Positions 51,626-60,167 of a stretch of 64,000 bases of DNA are shown piece after piece. Source of the DNA: Paenibacillus sp. NEAU-GSW1 (GTDB taxonomy: Bacteria; Bacillota; Bacilli; Paenibacillales; Paenibacillaceae). Within the stretch, counting starts at the first letter, position 1. Each line of letters begins with the position of its first letter. The position numbers and the translations under genes were made by a program. The stretch covers positions 1-64,000 of the forward strand of contig NZ_WOVL01000004.1 of the NCBI RefSeq assembly GCF_009737085.1, in the 5' to 3' direction. The notes below the pieces were generated by a model, which saw only the letters and a program-made list of their open reading frames with translations, was not told the DNA's origin and searched no databases.

Positions 51626-52677
51626 ATCGTCAGCATTCCCTCCAGCACTTCGCTGTTTGCCCGTTCGAAATCGTCCATTCTGCCGATATCGATCCAATAT
51701 TCCCGAATCGGAAATGCCGACGTTTCCGCGCCAAGCTGCAGCAGCTTATCAAACAGAGACGGCATATCGTAAAACGTATTGTCCGGGATGTACTGCAGCG
51801 CGTTCGGAGAAATCACATAGATGCCTCCGCTGATGAAGAAGCGCTGCACCGGCTTCTCCTCGATGCTTTGCAGCCGGGAGTTGTCCACTTTCACAACGCC
51901 ATACGGCACTTGAAACTCGTATTCTCTAACGCACATAGTCGCACTCGCCTTGGTCTCCATATGAAAGTCAAGCAGCTGTTGGAAGTTGACCTTAGTGAGC
52001 AAATCTCCGTTCATGACGATGATCGGCTTGTCCGGAATGAATGGGAGCAGGCTTAACGCCCCTGCAGTGCCTAAGCGCTTGCTCTCCTGAATGTAAATAA
52101 TTTCGACGCCCCATTTCGAGCCGTCTCCGAAATAGTCCATAATCATTTCCGCTTTGTAATTGACCGAAATCATAAAGCGGTAGAAGCCGTTTGCAATAAA
52201 GGTTTCCAGAATGCCTTCCAGAATCGGCTTGCTGCCAACCTTGAGCAGCGGCTTTGGACAGTCTCTAGTCAGCTCGCCAAGCCTTGAACCGAGACCTCCG
52301 GCCATAAGGACAACCCAGTTGTCGCTTCTTTCCTGCTTAATAATTTCATCCAGCAAATCGAGTCGAACAATCTTGCCCTGCCGGTCAATGATCGGAATTT
52401 GCTTGAGGTTATAGTTTTTCATTTTAGCGAAAATAACGTCCCGGCTGTCTTCTTCATACGAAATCATCGGGTCGGTTTTCATAATATGCTGGACTTCGTT
52501 ATTCAAATCGATTCCGCGCAAAATGCCTCTTCGGACATCCCCGTCTGTAATCGTGCCAATAAGCTTTTGGCTTTCATCAACAACTAGGGCAATTTGAACG
52601 GAACCTTTGTCAATAATATGTAGAGCCTCTAAAATGGAGGAATGCGGTGAGATCAGCAACTGATCTATTCGTTTCAT
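51622..52677 (-). CDS. ptmE: Nucleotidyltransferase with tandem CBS domains (PtmE-type, GDP-GlcN forming)
   Basis: Two CBS domains occupy residues ~1-115 (VDESQKLIGTITDGDVRRG and then KQIPIIDRQGKIV), followed by a sugar-1-phosphate nucleotidyltransferase domain with AGGLGSRLGELTRDCPKP. This is the layout of PtmE in Campylobacter, which makes GDP-glucosamine, the first activated sugar of the legionaminic acid route. Start ATG at 52677 with AGGAG 8 bp ahead. It follows a terminator, so it seems to begin a separate unit with legF. A small 7-bp hairpin (52711-52727) lies in its leader. Confidence 0.88.
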   Translation of the reverse strand: MKRIDQLLISPHSSILEALHIIDKGSVQIALVVDESQKLIGTITDGDVRRGILRGIDLNNEVQHIMKTDPMISYEEDSRDVIFAKMKNYNLKQIPIIDRQGKIVRLDLLDEIIKQERSDNWVVLMAGGLGSRLGELTRDCPKPLLKVGSKPILEGILETFIANGFYRFMISVNYKAEMIMDYFGDGSKWGVEIIYIQESKRLGTAGALSLLPFIPDKPIIVMNGDLLTKVNFQQLLDFHMETKASATMCVREYEFQVPYGVVKVDNSRLQSIEEKPVQRFFISGGIYVISPNALQYIPDNTFYDMPSLFDKLLQLGAETSAFPIREYWIDIGRMDDFERANSEVLEGMLTI

Positions 52678-52775
52678 CTTAGCCACTCCTCTTCATGAAA
52701 ATTGCGTTCATGCTTGCGCCGCAAGCACTCTCTTACATTGTATATCGGTCATAACTCCCGATAAAATGAGAAAAA

Positions 52776-52798
52776 CCGACAGAAAATAACACTGTCGG
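52776..52798 (-). terminator. Terminator between legH and ptmE
   Basis: CCGACAG and CTGTCGG enclose a 9-nt loop and are followed by TTTTT on the minus strand, 10 bp after the legH stop codon. Confidence 0.82.
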
Positions 52799-52808
52799 CG
52801 TTGATAAA

Positions 52809-53447
52809 TTATTCCATCACGCTATCCGCCCTCTTGGCGGGGACTCCGTACACAAGCGAACAGGAATCGACGGGCCTGAGAACCAACGATCCCGCTCCGA
52901 TGACAGCTTCATCCCCTATCGACACCTGCTGGACTACATTCGCTCCGGCGCCGACATGAACATGCTCTCCAACCGTCACTCCTCCGCATAAGACGGCGCC
53001 AGGAGAAATATGGGCATGCTTCCCAATGGTGCAATCATGGTCAATGACCGCTCTGGTATTCACAATCACATTAGCCCCTATGACGCTTCCAGCCTGCACG
53101 ACAGCCCCTGCCATTATTTGCGCACCCTCGCATACTTCTGCCAGATTGGAGACAACAGCTGAATCATGAATGAGTGAAGCAAACGTGTAGCCCGCTTTCT
53201 TATAGCGAGCATAAATCCTGCTTCGAATTCGCGAACTACCGAGCATGCCGATTCCGTTAACGAGCATTACTTCTCCCGGCTCGTAACGAAGCACCGCCTC
53301 GTCATCGCCTAAATATGCGATATAATCGGGCAAAGAGCTGCTCGCTTGAAGCGCTGTATAGCCGACGATCTCGCTTTGCTGTCGAAGCAGAAGGTCAAGG
53401 CATACTTTCGCATGTCCGCCTCCGCCAATTAGGATGACCGGCTTCAT
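52809..53447 (-). CDS. legH: Legionaminic acid pathway N-acetyltransferase (NeuD/PglD fold)
   Basis: Left-handed beta-helix acyltransferase: an N-terminal Rossmann-like GGGGHAKV motif at residues ~8-15 and hexapeptide repeats from about residue 90 (GAVVQAGSVIGANVIVNT, DHDCTIGKHAHISPGA). The 212-residue length matches NeuD/PglD/LegH. It probably acetylates the 4-amino group produced by LegC. The start overlaps the legI stop by ATGA. NeuD-type O-acetyltransferase is the alternative. Confidence 0.86.
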   Translation of the reverse strand: MKPVILIGGGGHAKVCLDLLLRQQSEIVGYTALQASSSLPDYIAYLGDDEAVLRYEPGEVMLVNGIGMLGSSRIRSRIYARYKKAGYTFASLIHDSAVVSNLAEVCEGAQIMAGAVVQAGSVIGANVIVNTRAVIDHDCTIGKHAHISPGAVLCGGVTVGEHVHVGAGANVVQQVSIGDEAVIGAGSLVLRPVDSCSLVYGVPAKRADSVME

Positions 53448-54511
53448 CGGATCAGGTCATCCGGCTCGTATGCCCGGTCTGCAGTTTGTCCTAACAGCTT
53501 CCAGTAAGCAGAAGGCGGCAAGCCGTTGCCCGGTCGTTTGAGCGTCAAATTCGCTTCTGTAAACGTTTCTCCAGCCGTAATCGACCGTGCAGCAACCACG
53601 CTCTTGCGAGCCGCCGTCGCGTTGCGGAGCTCAGAAGCGGCAGGAATTTTGACGGCAATTCCCATTGCCCTCTCGACGTTGCGGATTTGACGGACCATCA
53701 ATGCGAGCTCTTCCGGCTCCATTGACGCTTTATGATCCGGCCCCTCCATCGATTTATCCAGCGTAAAATGCTTTTCAATGACAACCGCGCCAAGCGCAAC
53801 GGCTGCAACAGAAATTTCCGTTCCAATCGTATGATCGGAATAGCCTGTTCTTAGTCCGAATGCTTGTCTTATCGTTACCATCTTGTTCAGATGGACGTCT
53901 TCACTCGCGGTTGGGTAATCAGTCGTGCAATGCAGCAGCGTGACATGGCGGCGAAGCGCGTCTTGACCAGCATCAGAGAAATAAGCAGCGCGGAACGATT
54001 CCACGGAAGGCACATCATCCTGGTCTATATAAGCGAAAGCCAAAGCGCCCAGCGCCTCCTCGATTTCGCCAAGCGTACATATTCCCGTCGACAGAATAAC
54101 GTCCGCGCCGCTCCTGCCGGCGCAGTAAAGCAACGGGAGATTCGTAATGTCTCCCGAAGATATTTTCAGCGTTTGCAGCTTATAGGTTCCAGTCAACAGC
54201 TGCAAGCTTGGCAGGTCAAACGGCGTGGACATGAACGTGATGCCGACCCGGCGGCACTCTTCGATAATAACAGCATGCTCCTCGGAAGATAGCTCCAGCT
54301 TGCGGATCATATCAAGCTGCGACTCGGCCGCGTCCGTTGTTTGCTTCTGATAATCAGCTTTAGCAGCATGCTTGCTCACCAGTTGATCTGCTTTAAACGT
54401 TTGAAATTTAATTGCGTCCGCTCCTGCGGCAGCCGCTTCGCGAATCATTGTCAATGCGAAGTCCAGCGAGCCGTTATGGTTAACGCCCGCTTCCGCAATG
54501 ATGTATGCCAT
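53444..54511 (-). CDS. legI: N,N'-diacetyllegionaminic acid synthase (NeuB family)
   Basis: Condenses the 6-deoxy-diamino hexose with phosphoenolpyruvate to make the nine-carbon sugar. The NeuB barrel starts with IIAEAGVNHNGSLDFA and contains IKFQTFKA and GYSDHTIGTEI; the C-terminal SAF/antifreeze-like domain (~300-355, AARSITAGETF) is present. The 355-residue length is normal. The start ATG lies just after the legG stop. Its identity as Leg rather than sialic acid synthase is from context. Confidence 0.93.
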   Translation of the reverse strand: MAYIIAEAGVNHNGSLDFALTMIREAAAAGADAIKFQTFKADQLVSKHAAKADYQKQTTDAAESQLDMIRKLELSSEEHAVIIEECRRVGITFMSTPFDLPSLQLLTGTYKLQTLKISSGDITNLPLLYCAGRSGADVILSTGICTLGEIEEALGALAFAYIDQDDVPSVESFRAAYFSDAGQDALRRHVTLLHCTTDYPTASEDVHLNKMVTIRQAFGLRTGYSDHTIGTEISVAAVALGAVVIEKHFTLDKSMEGPDHKASMEPEELALMVRQIRNVERAMGIAVKIPAASELRNATAARKSVVAARSITAGETFTEANLTLKRPGNGLPPSAYWKLLGQTADRAYEPDDLIR

Positions 54512-54512
54512 C

Positions 54513-55715
54513 CTAGCAACCTCCCTGCTGCCCGATATCGTAGAACGTTTTTCTCAAAATACCGTTCAAATCAGCCTGTTTCAAACATTGCTTTATTTGC
54601 TTGGCAGCTCTGCCCGATCCATAAATATTAGCTGCTCGTTGCACATGATCGTCTCGAAATGCCGGATTTAACGCCAATGCTATCGCCTGAACAATGCTGT
54701 CGCGGTCTTCTGCCGTCTCAATGATGCTGCTCCCCTTCATTCTCCCCTTTTGCCGATCACCGATGTCGACCGTTGGTTTTTTGAACATCGGAACCTCGAT
54801 AATGCCGCTGGAAGAATTGCCGATTACCGCATCGACATATTGCAACGCGCTTAAATAGCGCAGCTTGCCAAGCGATTGAAACGATACGGTACGATCGGAG
54901 CGGCTGCGGACATAGTCATCAATGAGTCTGCCGATAATACGCCCGTCAGCATCGGAGTTTGGCTTCGTAAAAATAATGCGCGCATGCTCAAAACGATCGA
55001 GCGCGCTGAGCAATTCGAGCGTCGAGTCTTCCGAGCTTCGTCCGCCTATTGTCAATGGATGGTACGTGACGAGAAAGTTCACAGCTCCCAGCTTGAAATC
55101 AATGGATTGTTCCAACTGTTCCTTCGATAGCAGCTCCAGCTCTTTAATGTTGTCTAGCCCGATTGCGCCCACGTTAAACACCCGCTCCGGCTGTTCTCCT
55201 AGCTGAATAACCCGATTACGATAGGTGTCCGTAGACGTAAAATGCAAATGCGCCATTTTCGTTATCGAATGCCGAATCGCTTCGTCCACTGCGCCTTCCG
55301 TGCTCTCGCCCCCATGCAAATGAGCGATCGGAATATTCGCGATCATTGCCGCTTGCGCCGCCGCCATAATTTCGTAACGGTCGCCAAGCAGCACAACGAT
55401 ATCCGGCTGCAGACGATGGAACGCATCGGCAAAACCGACAAGCCCAAGGCCCATCGATTTCGTAACGCCAACTGCCGTATCGCTCGATAACAGCATTTCT
55501 ACCTTCTCGTCGATTTGAAAGCCATCATTCAAGATTTCATTGTATGTAAGCCCGAATTCCGGGGATAGATGCATCCCTGTAACCGCTATTTGCAGTTGCA
55601 GTTCAGAATCGGATTTTATTTCTTTCAATAGAGGGTATAACAGACCGTATTCTGCACGCGAACCTGTTACGACGCATATTTTCCTCAACTTGTTTCGCCA
55701 GCCCTTCTTGATCAA
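54513..55715 (-). CDS. legG: Hydrolysing UDP/GDP-sugar 2-epimerase (NeuC/LegG)
   Basis: Removes the nucleotide while inverting C2, giving the free diacetamido hexose. The N-terminal KICVVTGSRAEYGLLYPLL and the LHGGESTEGAVDEAIRHSITKMAHLHF block are typical. The first start is a TTG overlapping the legC stop (TTGA); a second TTG nine codons later is possible. Length about 400 residues. The NeuC/LegG choice depends on neighbours. Confidence 0.92.
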   Translation of the reverse strand: MIKKGWRNKLRKICVVTGSRAEYGLLYPLLKEIKSDSELQLQIAVTGMHLSPEFGLTYNEILNDGFQIDEKVEMLLSSDTAVGVTKSMGLGLVGFADAFHRLQPDIVVLLGDRYEIMAAAQAAMIANIPIAHLHGGESTEGAVDEAIRHSITKMAHLHFTSTDTYRNRVIQLGEQPERVFNVGAIGLDNIKELELLSKEQLEQSIDFKLGAVNFLVTYHPLTIGGRSSEDSTLELLSALDRFEHARIIFTKPNSDADGRIIGRLIDDYVRSRSDRTVSFQSLGKLRYLSALQYVDAVIGNSSSGIIEVPMFKKPTVDIGDRQKGRMKGSSIIETAEDRDSIVQAIALALNPAFRDDHVQRAANIYGSGRAAKQIKQCLKQADLNGILRKTFYDIGQQGGC

Positions 55716-56887
55716 TCCATAAGCTTCGGACCGCTAGGAAGATTAATGATACGATGCTCCAATTGCTCCGTTACCGTCAAATCCATTCGCGGACACTCGC
55801 TGTACATCGGCAGGCGATGCATCGGCGTCCAGATGGGACGGGTCATTAAACCGGCATTGTTTGTCGCATCCAGTATTCGGTCTCTTAGCTGTTCGTCAGG
55901 CTCGTCGAGCAGAATTGCATTCAGCCAATAATTGCTTGACACATGCTCCTGCTCCGTGAAAAAGCTTATACCCTTCAACGGCGATATCGCCTGTTGATAG
56001 TGTGCCGACAGCTTGTGCTTGCGAGCAAGAAAGCTTGGCAGCTGCTCGAGCTGAGCGCAGCCAAGTGCGGCATTCAGGTTCGGCATCCGATAGTTGTAGG
56101 CCGTCTGATCATGATGGAATGCCCACCGATGCGGCAGCTTGGCCGTCGTCGTTAAATGCTTCGCCTGCTTCGCAAGCGATTCGTCCGCAGTCAGGATAGC
56201 CCCGCCGCCGCCAGTCGTTATGATTTTATTGCCATTAAAGCTTATCGCAGCCAGCTTGCCGAAAGTACCGGTGTGTCGGCCTTTATAGTAAGAACCAAGC
56301 GACTCTGCCGCATCCTCCACCAGTTCAAGACGATAACGATCGCACACGTCGACTAGACTATCCAACTCAACTGGATGCCCAAACGTATGCATCGGCACAA
56401 CAGCAGCCATTCGTCTTCCAGTTTGCCGGTTATAAGCAAAGCCGTCCGAACGAAGCTCCGCGATGCCGCGTAAATAATGATCCAACTTGACTGGATCAAC
56501 CCCAAGCGTATCACTCGAGACGTCGATCAAATGCGGAACCGCTCCGCAATAGGAGAGCGCATTTGCCGTAGCCACGAACGTCAGCGACGGCATGAGCACT
56601 TCATCACCCGGCTTTACGCCTGCCAGAAGCAGGCATATGTGCAATGCCGCAGTTCCGTTCATGACGGCTATCGCATAAGGAGCACCCGTATATGCGGCAA
56701 GTTCGCGTTCAAATCGGTCGACATATTGACCGACCGACGATACCCAGCCTGTGTCCAGACAGTCCTTCACATATTCCCATTCCTTGCCCTCGAACAAAGG
56801 CTCGTGCAGTGCCGTAAACGCTGTCGGATAGGAGAGTGCCTGTTGAATCGTCTTCACAAGCAGGTCAGGCAGCTGTTCCTCGCTCAT
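55712..56887 (-). CDS. legC: LegC-type aminotransferase (DegT/DnrJ/EryC1 family)
   Basis: PLP enzyme that transfers an amino group to C4 of the keto sugar made by LegB. The PLP lysine is in SFNGNKIITTGGGG near residue 225, with LVEDAAESLGS before it and the NMGTAALH-like VMNGTAALHICL near residue 75. 391 residues. The LegC assignment rests on its place between legB and legG; PseC or other DegT enzymes are the alternatives. Confidence 0.92.
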   Translation of the reverse strand: MSEEQLPDLLVKTIQQALSYPTAFTALHEPLFEGKEWEYVKDCLDTGWVSSVGQYVDRFERELAAYTGAPYAIAVMNGTAALHICLLLAGVKPGDEVLMPSLTFVATANALSYCGAVPHLIDVSSDTLGVDPVKLDHYLRGIAELRSDGFAYNRQTGRRMAAVVPMHTFGHPVELDSLVDVCDRYRLELVEDAAESLGSYYKGRHTGTFGKLAAISFNGNKIITTGGGGAILTADESLAKQAKHLTTTAKLPHRWAFHHDQTAYNYRMPNLNAALGCAQLEQLPSFLARKHKLSAHYQQAISPLKGISFFTEQEHVSSNYWLNAILLDEPDEQLRDRILDATNNAGLMTRPIWTPMHRLPMYSECPRMDLTVTEQLEHRIINLPSGPKLMD

Positions 56888-56909
56888 TACAAATCCCCCG
56901 TCGCTAACT

Positions 56910-57917
56910 TTATAGATTATATTGATCGGCTTTATATATCGCTAAATGACCTGCAGACGTGAACCATTCAATCGTATGGCCAAGCCCGCGCGCAAAACCT
57001 TCTCTTCCTCCGTAGCGAGGCTTCCATCCCAAAAGGCGTTCCGCTTTGGAATTGTCCGCCCAAAGTCGCTCAACCTCGCTTTTTTCCGGTCGGATACGGG
57101 CTTCATCGCTAACAATCTTGATATCCGCATTCATAATCTCACGAATGAGCTTCACTGTATCACCGATCGAGATTTCGTAATTGCTGCCGATATTGATCTC
57201 CTCACCGATACCGTTTTCCGACTCCAGCATGGCAATAAATCCGTTCACCGTATCCTCGACATAGTTAAAGTCGCGGGTCGGGCTGATCGCGCCAAGCTTT
57301 ATTTCCTTATAGCCTGCGGCGATTTGCGTAATGATCGTCGGAATAACCGCTCTCGCCGATTGACGCGGTCCATAAGTATTAAACGGCCGAATGACGCCTA
57401 CCGGCATTTGGAACGAACGATAGAACGATAATGCCAGCTGATCCGCACCGATCTTCGTCGCCGAGTAAGGGGATTGCCCTTGCAGCGGATGGTCTTCTGT
57501 AATCGGCACAAACCTTGCCGTGCCGTATACTTCGCTCGTAGACGTATGGATAACCTTGGAAACATTCAATTCGCGCGCTGCTTGCAGCACATTTAGCGTT
57601 CCTTTAATGTTCGTATCGACATATGTTTCAGGGGAGTGATAGGAATAAGGGATCGCGATTAGTGCCGCCAAATGCAGCACGGCATCACAATCCTTCATCG
57701 CCTCTTTTACGCCATACGGATCACGGATATCGCCGGAAAACACTTCGAACTTACCCTTTACATCATCCGCGCATTGATCCAGCCATCCCCATGTATTAAA
57801 AGAGTTATATAGCGTAAATGCCTTTACTTGATACCCTCGACGAATAAGCGCTTCCGTGAGATGGGAGCCGATAAATCCGTCGGCTCCGGTTACTAGCACT
57901 TTGCGGTATTTTTTCAT
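56910..57917 (-). CDS. legB: NAD-dependent 4,6-dehydratase LegB (extended SDR)
   Basis: Makes the 4-keto-6-deoxy sugar nucleotide. The NAD motif GADGFIGSHL is at residues ~10-19 and the SDR catalytic YSATK near residue 150, with the STSEVYG loop before it. 335 residues. The start overlaps the upstream Maf-type gene by ATGA, so translation is coupled. Absence of the PseB-style truncated N-terminus supports the LegB type. Confidence 0.93.
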   Translation of the reverse strand: MKKYRKVLVTGADGFIGSHLTEALIRRGYQVKAFTLYNSFNTWGWLDQCADDVKGKFEVFSGDIRDPYGVKEAMKDCDAVLHLAALIAIPYSYHSPETYVDTNIKGTLNVLQAARELNVSKVIHTSTSEVYGTARFVPITEDHPLQGQSPYSATKIGADQLALSFYRSFQMPVGVIRPFNTYGPRQSARAVIPTIITQIAAGYKEIKLGAISPTRDFNYVEDTVNGFIAMLESENGIGEEINIGSNYEISIGDTVKLIREIMNADIKIVSDEARIRPEKSEVERLWADNSKAERLLGWKPRYGGREGFARGLGHTIEWFTSAGHLAIYKADQYNL

Positions 57918-60148
57918 ACGACACTCCCTAATCTTACTTTTGCTTCTACAGAAATTTCAATTAGCTCTGGACAAACATTCAGCATTTCTTGTACAAGCGG
58001 CTTCATGTACTCGCAATAAAAGTCCGCTTGTTCCGATACGCTATTCGCATCCTTCAGCTTATAAAGCTGAACCTCGAGTCGTTTCAGTCCCCCCCAGCAT
58101 GCTCTAATAAACAAACCGTTAAATGGACTGCCCTTCGTGATTTTCAACCACGCATCATCTATCTTATCAATTACTGAAGAACATTTATCCAGTTCCGTTT
58201 CCCGCATTTTCGAAAGCAGATTAACCTGTTGAACAATCCACTTCAAGCTTTGTTCGCATTGTTTTATTTGTTCGGGCAATCGATTAATCCTTTCATGAGT
58301 TTTTCTCACTCTCGCATGATCATAGAGAGGCATTGCAGCCATTTCCCGAATCAATGCTTTCTCGTCTACTACCCGATTATAATAACGAGATAATACACTC
58401 TCCATAGATTCCCAAAGGGTGTGCTTTATTTTAGCGCCTGCTCGGCTTGTATTAATAAATCGAACGTTTGGAAAAGAGGCTATCAAATTCTCAATATCCT
58501 GCAATGTCTGCATCATAGCCTGGTTTGTCCTATTTTTCCCCCCGCTTACATTTTCAACCTGAAGAACTGCCTGGTTTACGGTCGTTTTCATGGATTCCTC
58601 TGAGAAATGATCTGCTCCCGAAGCATACATTTTGTCACCGGGATAGGATAGATCCTGGCCGCTAAAGACGATTTCATCGCACCCCATATAAATAGCAGCT
58701 TGAATTGCCGTTCCTGTAACCGAAAATGTAGTTTGGAATATCGGGTCTGCTTCCGTCAAGTTCATAAAATGTTTTGTGGTTGGATCAGCTGAAATAAATG
58801 TATGGAGCAGCTTCTCAGCACGCGATTCTATAATTTGGTATTGAAGCATCGGAGCAAACAATAACGGAATATCTTCGATGTTCAATCCGTGAAACGCGTT
58901 ATAGTTGGCCTCCGAGCCATCGATTGAAACAATCAAATGCGGCTCAACGCCATAATGGAGCAGCGATTGGATGGTTGACCCGGCTGCAATGACCAAAGCA
59001 TGACTTCTCATCTGCTTCAACAGTGCAATATCTTGTTCTAATGACGGACCTGCCCCAACAATTACTGCTGTCATTCCTTTAAATCTATCTTTTAGTCCAT
59101 TGATAGAAGGAGTATTGAGCGCCTTTTCCAAGTTAAACATATTATTCCTGATCCAAGTCATCCCGAACTGTTCATGATTATAAAGCAGTGTGGAATAGTT
59201 CAAAACAGCATCCTTTATCTCACGAAAAAACGCCATAACCTCTGCGTTTCTCCGCTTCCGGTAAGCAGGCAAGATAACAATTTCCTGGCCGCCTCTTTGT
59301 GTACTGAAAACATCTACAAGCCTTTCCCGTGCCGTCGGTTCTGTTCCCACTACCAATTCTTCAATATTCAATGATGAAAGCAACTGGTCCATATCGATAG
59401 CTCTCATTGCAGCTGCAAAAGCCCGTTCATCGGGTTCATAAATATACAGAATATGCTCCGGATAGCTTCGTCCGTAACTTTGAGCCAGATAACCATTACC
59501 AAAGCCGTACATCATGATTACCGATTTATTCCGTACAGTTTTCTCCAGATATTCAACCCAACGGTCTGCTTCTTGCAATGGATCGAATTGACTATGTATA
59601 TAATGCGGCTTTCGGCCTTCTTCCGCGACGCGAATATTTGGCATTCCATTCCTCGCATAAGTGACGCTATAATGCGCACCATCTTGGAATGCCTTCATTC
59701 GCGCATACACTTTTGAATAATGACGCTTTAAAAATTGCATGTTTGCAGCAAACCGGTTATCCATTGTCATCTGGTTATCCCCAAGCTCTCTTGCAAGCTG
59801 ACTGAATATGGGGATCAACTCAAAACGGATGCATTCGGCCGCTCCGGCATAGTCTTCTTCATCCATCCGATCATTTAAAGCATAAAAACTTTCTTGTATA
59901 CTTTCAATAGCTCTATCGATACAAGATGTAAATTCATATACTCCCGCATCGTCATTGCATAGAGTATCTATCGTTTTCAGCGTTCTAAACAGATCATCGA
60001 TACCTTCCACAATTTCACCGAATTGCTGCCAGGTCTGTTCGTTGATTGGTTCATATAACAACTCTGCAACATTGCTGCTTGCTGCAATAAGCTCCGGTAA
60101 AAAAGGTTTAATAGCTTCTAAATACCCATCCGCCTCGACACGATTCAT
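57914..60148 (-). CDS. Maf-type motility-associated glycosyltransferase, paralog 1
   Basis: Large (744-residue) protein with the central DUF115/Maf domain, recognisable by AVIVGAGPSLEQDIALL, ALVIAAGSTIQSLLHYG and LIVSIDGSEANYNAFHG. Maf proteins are required to attach nonulosonic acids to flagellin Ser or Thr in Campylobacter, Aeromonas and Clostridium. Start ATG with GGAGG 8 bp ahead, 19 bp after the stop of the second paralog. The two paralogs share the layout over nearly their whole length. Confidence 0.93.
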   Translation of the reverse strand: MNRVEADGYLEAIKPFLPELIAASSNVAELLYEPINEQTWQQFGEIVEGIDDLFRTLKTIDTLCNDDAGVYEFTSCIDRAIESIQESFYALNDRMDEEDYAGAAECIRFELIPIFSQLARELGDNQMTMDNRFAANMQFLKRHYSKVYARMKAFQDGAHYSVTYARNGMPNIRVAEEGRKPHYIHSQFDPLQEADRWVEYLEKTVRNKSVIMMYGFGNGYLAQSYGRSYPEHILYIYEPDERAFAAAMRAIDMDQLLSSLNIEELVVGTEPTARERLVDVFSTQRGGQEIVILPAYRKRRNAEVMAFFREIKDAVLNYSTLLYNHEQFGMTWIRNNMFNLEKALNTPSINGLKDRFKGMTAVIVGAGPSLEQDIALLKQMRSHALVIAAGSTIQSLLHYGVEPHLIVSIDGSEANYNAFHGLNIEDIPLLFAPMLQYQIIESRAEKLLHTFISADPTTKHFMNLTEADPIFQTTFSVTGTAIQAAIYMGCDEIVFSGQDLSYPGDKMYASGADHFSEESMKTTVNQAVLQVENVSGGKNRTNQAMMQTLQDIENLIASFPNVRFINTSRAGAKIKHTLWESMESVLSRYYNRVVDEKALIREMAAMPLYDHARVRKTHERINRLPEQIKQCEQSLKWIVQQVNLLSKMRETELDKCSSVIDKIDDAWLKITKGSPFNGLFIRACWGGLKRLEVQLYKLKDANSVSEQADFYCEYMKPLVQEMLNVCPELIEISVEAKVRLGSVV

Positions 60149-60167
60149 TGCAACGCCTCCATTTACT

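Noticed and set aside
50936-57917. Sialic acid (Neu5Ac) biosynthesis
   Set aside because: A 4,6-dehydratase, an aminotransferase and a PtmE-type enzyme in the same run fit the legionaminic acid route; Neu5Ac synthesis needs none of these.
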